A DNA stretch of 64,000 nucleotides from contig JACGWO010000010.1 of assembly GCA_034509735.1 (NCBI GenBank), positions 7,577,193 through 7,641,192 on the forward strand. Direction: 5' to 3'. Within the stretch, counting starts at the first letter, position 1. The number at the start of each line of letters is the position of its first letter. The position numbers and the translations under genes were made by a program. The stretch comes from Sesamum alatum (taxonomy: Eukaryota; Streptophyta; Magnoliopsida; Lamiales; Pedaliaceae). Shown here in pieces: positions 59,086 to 64,000 of this stretch. Under the pieces are notes generated by a model. The model saw only the letters and a program-made list of their open reading frames with translations. It ran no database searches and had not been told where the DNA came from.

Positions 59086-59735
59086 AGGAAAACATAGCAT
59101 TTAACACCACAAGTATACCTGTACAGCAGGATTGCATTTTCAAACTTATAGATGTGCTTAGTATGGTCGATAGTACCACTTTATGCAACTAAGTGCAAGG
59201 GTGCCTTAAAGTGATAAGGGAGTTCCTTGGCCATGATTTCATCGTTGAAAGAAATATCTTGTCTCAAGGGTAGGGTCTCCCTTCTTATTACCTGGCGAAG
59301 TTCCACCATCTCTTTCTTGAGGAGTGCAAAATTTAAGATGGATTTCGGTTGGTTCCCTCCTTTCTAGTGGGATCAATGAGAGGAAGTTCAGAGTGTTGGA
59401 GCACAACTGGGATTGGTCCTTCCAACCCTTGCTCTCCTTGAGTGTCAGGTTTCTCTTGTGGCGATGATTGACTCTTTGCTGGCATAGGAGCCCCGAATGG
59501 CACTGAATTGACGGTGTCAACAATGAACTGGCAGAGCCGCTCGCAGAAGAGTGGGGCAACAACAAACAGGGCTGTCGGATCCAAAGCAGGAGTGGGGGAA
59601 CGTTGGCGAACTACAGAACTTACTACAGTACATGAGGAAGTGTTTTCATGAAAGGAGCTATTGTTACCTAAGTTGTCAAAGCTAGCCAATTCTCACGTCT
59701 TTAGCTCAAGTTTGCCACACACGGCACCAATGATG
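59085..59735 (-). pseudogene. Gypsy gag fragment in opposite orientation
   Basis: The open frame starts at 59689 (MASFDNLGNNSSFHENTSS) and shifts frame near 59330. It continues as FNDEIMAKELPYHF, then TIDHTKHIYKFENAILLYRYTCGVK, the standard retrotransposon-gag domain. It ends at 59085, exactly where the + strand element stops. Upstream (59700-59735) a primer-binding-like TTGGTGCCGTGTGTGGC follows an LTR end ACACATCA. It belongs to a different family from the + strand gag. Confidence 0.75.
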
Positions 59736-61015
59736 TGTATCAGGGTCCAGTAGCACCATAACAATCAAATGTTCTTCTTCAAAGTCCTAAAATCAAAGGG
59801 GGGCCAACCTGCATCTAAGGCGTTAACACTCTGATATTTAAGTTAGTAACTGAACTATTGAATAAGGGAACAAAGGAACTTGAAATAGCGAGAGATAATG
59901 GTGCAATAATAGATATGGGGTTATAGAATATCGAAATGTAAGCTAAAGTAAGTTTGTGGAGTGCAAAAAATGAGCAGCGAATGCAAATCTGTGCTATTCG
60001 TTGAGAAAAAAAGTGTGTCGAGTGTAGGTAGCGTGAATTACTTGTTTGACTGTACTATGGCTCCCATTAATAGGAGTGATATGTCCAAAAAAGGTTGACC
60101 CATACTCACGGCCCAAAGTACTAGGAGGATTCATTTACAAGGTGTAAAGCCCAAGAGAAGGACCCAGTAGCTTCCCAAGCCCGCCTGGGAAATCCAACAC
60201 CAACCCACTCAAAGGAGCATGCTAGGCCCTTCTCAGTAGGAGGGAGCAGGCCCATGTAAAGGAAGGAGACCCATGAAGGAAGCCTATCCCGACCCAGGAG
60301 GAAAGACCTGTGGAGGAAGGACTTGTGGAAGAAGAGACAGACCCAATCAAGGAAGTTGGATATGGATTATAAAATATTCCCTCCTATCTAGGGTGGATCT
60401 CGCAACCGCCTCCCCTTTTTTTGGAGGCCAGTCCCTATAAGACTCTACGGAGACATCAGTCAAGCCCCCAAGGACTCATAATCCCCCAGAATTCTCATAT
60501 TTCAAGGAACTCTCCCTATGAATACCAACCTTCTTGGCTGGACAAGTAACGTCTCTCTACTCCCTGAATCTTCGAATTTCTCTTTGAATTGCACTTGACA
60601 CACTTGATGCTCGTTATTTTCACTAAATTCTTCTTGCATCCAAGTTTATTTATTCCAATTTTTAACTAACTTGAGTGTCGGAGTGCTATAGTTTCTTTTT
60701 GTAGGTTTCCTGTCCGAATTTGCAAAATCCAGGCCCACTTCGTTCAAGTCCAAGAAGACAACTTTGATTGAGCTCTTTTTGCTGACATCAAGGAGGATTA
60801 AGAGGAGAGTCCGAAAATTAGTTGTTGCAAGCTGCATACCGTTGGAAAGCCACGAAAGTTAGTTAACTAACAAAACAATCATAACACGATTTGACCCAAC
60901 TTGCATTGCGTACACTACTACCTGTTCGTTAGACCAATAGGATTCTATCTTGGACCTAAGTAGTTAAGAAAAATCCCTTTTTCGAAAGAAAATTACGGTT
61001 CTTATCGTGCTAACA
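59736..61015 (-). repeat. 5' LTR of the minus-strand gypsy, split by a solo LTR
   Basis: It reads on the minus strand from TGTTAGCACGATAAGAACC (61015) to TGATACACATCA (59736), interrupted by the solo LTR at 60077-60790. Without that insert it is about 560 bp. The shared part (60000-60076 and 60796-61015) matches 44494-44780 beside copy A. The exact LTR start is inferred from a TG and is not certain. Confidence 0.5.
60077..60790 (+). mobile_element. Solo LTR of a gypsy element (714 bp)
   Basis: It runs from TGATATGTCC to GCTGACATCA (TG...CA) and is flanked by a perfect 5-bp duplication, AGGAG (60072-60076 and 60791-60795). The tail carries GAGTGTCGGAGTGCTA, also found in the LTR at 58630, so they belong to related families. 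No internal sequence remains, so it arose by recombination between two LTRs. Confidence 0.9.
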
Positions 61016-61304
61016 AGATTAAGGAGTAAAGCAAGTTTCCCCATAAGTGGAGAGTAATCTAACGCATCAAGTGAAGACTACTTCTGGAGCAAATATTGCT
61101 GACATTATTACAACGATTTGAATTGATTCATTATAATTAGAATCCTACGTGACTTCTTCCATTTGAGATGAACAAATGTACTTAAAAAAGAGAATATTAA
61201 TTATTCCCACAAACAGACAGTAGCATATGAATTGCACGAAGCAATTTCCATATACATCAATACTGGAAATTAATTATCAAAAGCAATTCTAAGTAGGCGT
61301 TAAA

Positions 61305-62260
61305 TTAAACATAATAATTTGCAATCTCCAGTAGACAGTGGCATAGCTCTTGTGGCTTTGAGAGCATAGGCATGTGATCAGCATTCTCTATTTCTTTGAC
61401 TTGGTCCACTCCAATGGTGTCAATTTGCCAGCGCTGGAATTGGGCAATGGTCTTATCCTCTAAGCACACTATGAAAACCCTCTTCACTGACCCAAACCCT
61501 TCTTTTGAGAATGCAACCTTGTTGGACAAATCTAGACGAAATGGACAGCATGGCCTTACCAGCATATTTGCTAACGCCACATCCTACCATACATCATTGT
61601 TTTTCGTTTTAATCGTTTACATGAATGTAATTATATATTGGGCAAAATTATATTTTTAGTCTCATGGGACAGGGATTCAAGAGTTGTAGTCCTCTGCTTT
61701 ACAAAATTTTCAAAAATGGTTGCAAAATTGAGAAAACCTAACATATTTAGTTATTTGATTTACAGGGTTTTTAAAATAGTTCCAAAATTGCGAAAACGCA
61801 ACTCATTTAATTCAATATCAAAATTTTCGTCAGAAAAATAGACGACAAGGACATGTGTAATATGCATGTCCATTAGATTGGCTACTCACCCAACTGATGG
61901 ACGTACGCATTGCACGTATTCTTGCTGTCTTTTTTTTTTTGACGAAAAGTTGAACTTCGGACTAAATGTATCGAGTTTTCTTAATTTTAAAACTAGCAGA
62001 GGAAACCTGTCGAATTTTTAATCATCTTATTATTTCTTAAAACAAATGACTAACAATATTGAACCTCTGTTCATATGAAACTAAAAGTGCAATTTCACCC
62101 TACACGTTGTGTAGGAGCAAAAGGAATGTACCTCGGGAGAACATAGATTGTAAAGTTTGGAGGAGATGTAGTTGGGGCCCAAAAACACTGAAGTTAGATT
62201 CTCCTCCGAGAAACCGAAAGGTAAGAACTTAGTGTCTAACCACTCTTCTGTTGGCTTTAT
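61305..62260 (-). CDS. MES: Methylesterase copy B, exons 2 and 3 only (5' end outside window)
   Basis: Minus-strand exons 62132-62260 (43 codons) and 61305-61583 (92 codons plus stop) correspond to residues 128-264 of copy A. Both are open and in phase, with GAG|GTACAT and TGGTAG|GATGTG borders. The catalytic Asp (CLEDKTI) and His (NADHMPM) are present. The nucleophile exon is not in the window; the sequence from 62261 to 64000 is intron and repeats. Differences from copy A are small in-frame losses at the exon 2 start (three codons) and in the PLNF loop. Intron 2 is 548 bp against 99 bp in copy A. Whether the gene is complete depends on sequence to the right. Confidence 0.7.
61584..62131 (-). 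other. Intron 2 of methylesterase copy B, expanded
   Basis: It is 548 bp where copy A has 99 bp. The extra part (about 61635-62095) begins TTATATTTTTAGTCTCATGGG and ends ATGAAACTAAAAGTGCAATTTCACCC. These are inverted termini of the kind seen in non-autonomous MULEs, so a small element probably inserted here after the duplication. Confidence 0.6.
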
Positions 62261-62399
62261 CTCCCATTCGAAAGGAAGACCAGTTAATATGAAACTTTAT
62301 GAAATTAAGAGATTATTAAAATCATTTATAAATATGTAAATGAATAAAAGATGAAATTCTTGTTCCAAAGTTATCACCAGCCTACACTACTAACAAGCG

Positions 62400-63350
62400 A
62401 AAATTATATTTTTGGTCCTATAATTATCGGAATGGTATTTTTGGTTTATACAAAAATGTTTCTGTAATTTGCTCCAGGACTTTTTTGAAATTCACAAATT
62501 GAGGATAATTTTGGTCAATTTCGTCATAAAATCACATGTGTTGTGCACATTACATGCTAATTTGGTGACTTACGGGTAATTTATAAATTTTTTGTTAGAA
62601 TTGCCATTAAATTGCCATTTTTTTTAAAAAAAATTGACCAAATTATCAAAACTGATTCAACAATACAAAAATTACCACCCCTGTACTTATAAGACTAAAA
62701 TTGCTCTTTTGCTAAAACTTTGATGCCAATAGTAGGGCTATAAAATTTTAATACAAAATAAAAGCTACCAAATTCATGTCCTTGATCACAAGATGTTATT
62801 TAAAGTTACGAAATAATTGATATTTGCTTTTTCTTTTTGGTTTGGGGCTCACTTCTATTGAGTTTTAACACCATTTGATAGATTATTTTTTTAGTGGGCC
62901 ATATTTAAACATGTCTTGGTCTTATTGGCCAATCGAATAAAAAAATAATTTTGTACTTCATGATTCATTTACCTTATAAGTTTATAAAGCGAAATTTTGA
63001 TATGAACTTTAATTTGAGACCCAATTATTAGTCTATTTGTTTGAACATCTAACTGATAATTATCCCAAAAATTTGAGAAAATAACAATTTAAATATAGGG
63101 TGTGGCAATTTTTTTCATGTTAAAATCAATTTTGGTAATTTGGTCCCACAATTAAAGAAAAAGTTCTGCCAAAAATTCATAAATTGACCAAAAATCCCTA
63201 AATTAGTGTGTCACATGCACAACATAAATGATTTTCTGGTGAGATTGACCGTAATTGTACTCAATTCACGATTTTAAAAAATATCTGGAATCAAATTACA
63301 AAAGAGATTCGTACAGGACCCAAAATGCCAATACTTACAAAAGCAAAATT
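62400..63350. mobile_element. Long-TIR Mutator-like element in intron 1 of copy B
   Basis: This is the uninterrupted counterpart of the split element in copy A. The left arm is TTATATTTTTGGTCCTATAATTATCGG and the right arm AGCAAAATTACAATTTC, with inverted similarity extending inwards past CACATGTGTTGTGCACATTA (left, near 62533) and CACATGCACAACATAAATG (right, near 63212). It is non-coding. Its presence in both copies dates it before the tandem duplication. Confidence 0.6.
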
Positions 63351-63435
63351 ACAATTTCTTCCCCAACAACTACAAACTTCTTTATGGAAAAAAAATCCAC
63401 CAGAAATTCACTTCTCATTATTAATTTTTTTAAGA

Positions 63436-64000
63436 AAAAATGTAATTAGCATAACACCCCCTGTGCTTTGGTGAAGTAGCGCGAAATCCTATTGTGTTAA
63501 TTTTATAGACAAAAAACTTCCTATATTATTTAAAATACAACAAAAAAGCCCATCTGCATTAGAAAGTACACGAGAGTGTCTGACACGTGCGTATTGTACG
63601 GTGGGCTTCGTTTTTGGCCTTTTCTGAAGTTACTTTAAGTGTGCAAATATCCATTTTGCCCCCTTCTTTGACATTTAAGTATATTGCAATAAATTATATA
63701 TTATAAATTAATTTAAATTACTTTCTATTTTGTGTATGTTTTAATAAATGATATATTTGCTTAGTTTAAATATATTTACTAAATTGTATTTATTTATAGA
63801 ATATATAAAATTAAATATTAAAAAACATAAAATGTTATATATAAAATTTTTAAAAGATAAAGTTTTAAATTGAAAAATCAAAGGAAAATTACTATCATAA
63901 AATGTACTTTTCAAATTCAAATATTTATATAAATATAAGTATAAAAATTATATATCATTAACTAAATTAAATTATTATTTAATTTAAATATGTTTCACTA
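63436..64000. other. AT-rich right edge with a possible transposon terminus
   Basis: ATGTAATTAGCATAACACCCCCTGTGCTTTGG at 63440-63471 resembles a MULE-type or related inverted terminus. Homology with copy A stops at about 63430, so an element probably starts here and runs off the window. The last 350 bp are AT-rich and show no gene. Confidence 0.45.

Noticed and set aside
59239..59689. Host gene with 108-118-residue minus-strand frames
   Set aside because: Overlapping frames belong to a retrotransposon gag with a frameshift; the downstream FENAILLYRYT segment is the gag domain.

Overview
This window is nuclear DNA from a flowering plant, most likely a eudicot. The evidence is AT-rich intergenic DNA, many-intron genes with GT-AG borders, plant-type LTR retrotransposons, and a plant-type methylesterase family. 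I cannot name the species from sequence alone.

Layout. Positions 1-5500 are intergenic and repeat-rich, with short tandem repeats, a MITE-like stretch and a very G-rich block. Positions 5883-33136 (+) hold one large gene of 35 coding exons for a Tra1/TRRAP protein (about 3,900 residues), the giant PIKK-family pseudokinase scaffold of SAGA and NuA4 histone acetyltransferase complexes. Exon phases fit together throughout. However, the reading frame is broken by single-base indels in exons 3, 25, 27 (a cluster of eight) and 31, which looks more like consensus error than slow decay. Intron 18 carries an antisense Ty1/copia fragment.

Positions 34.1-38.05 kb (-) are a decayed L1-type LINE. Positions 38078-44488 (+) are an old Ty1/copia element with both LTRs and a GGGAC target duplication. 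Its 3' LTR was later split by a 1.3-kb Mutator-like element with a 9-bp target duplication.

Positions 45152-55909 (-) appear to be one complete methylesterase gene of the MES/SABP2 family: three exons, 264 codons, catalytic Ser/Asp/His present. Its first intron is about 9.9 kb and holds a long-TIR Mutator-like element. That element was in turn invaded by a Ty3/gypsy element of about 7.8 kb, whose own 5' LTR was hit by another Mutator-like element. A second, tandemly duplicated methylesterase copy lies at 61305-62260 (-). Its exons 2 and 3 are intact, it carries the same intronic Mutator-like element without the gypsy insertion, and its first exon must lie beyond the right edge. The two copies therefore allow the insertions to be ordered in time.

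Positions 56-61 kb between the copies hold a pogo-like DNA transposon remnant with a 318-bp CACTA element nested in it, a truncated gypsy element, an oppositely oriented gypsy gag fragment, and a 714-bp solo LTR with an AGGAG duplication. I saw no rRNA, tRNA or CRISPR array. The most unusual thing here is the layered insertion history around the methylesterase pair; I found no convincing new biochemical system.
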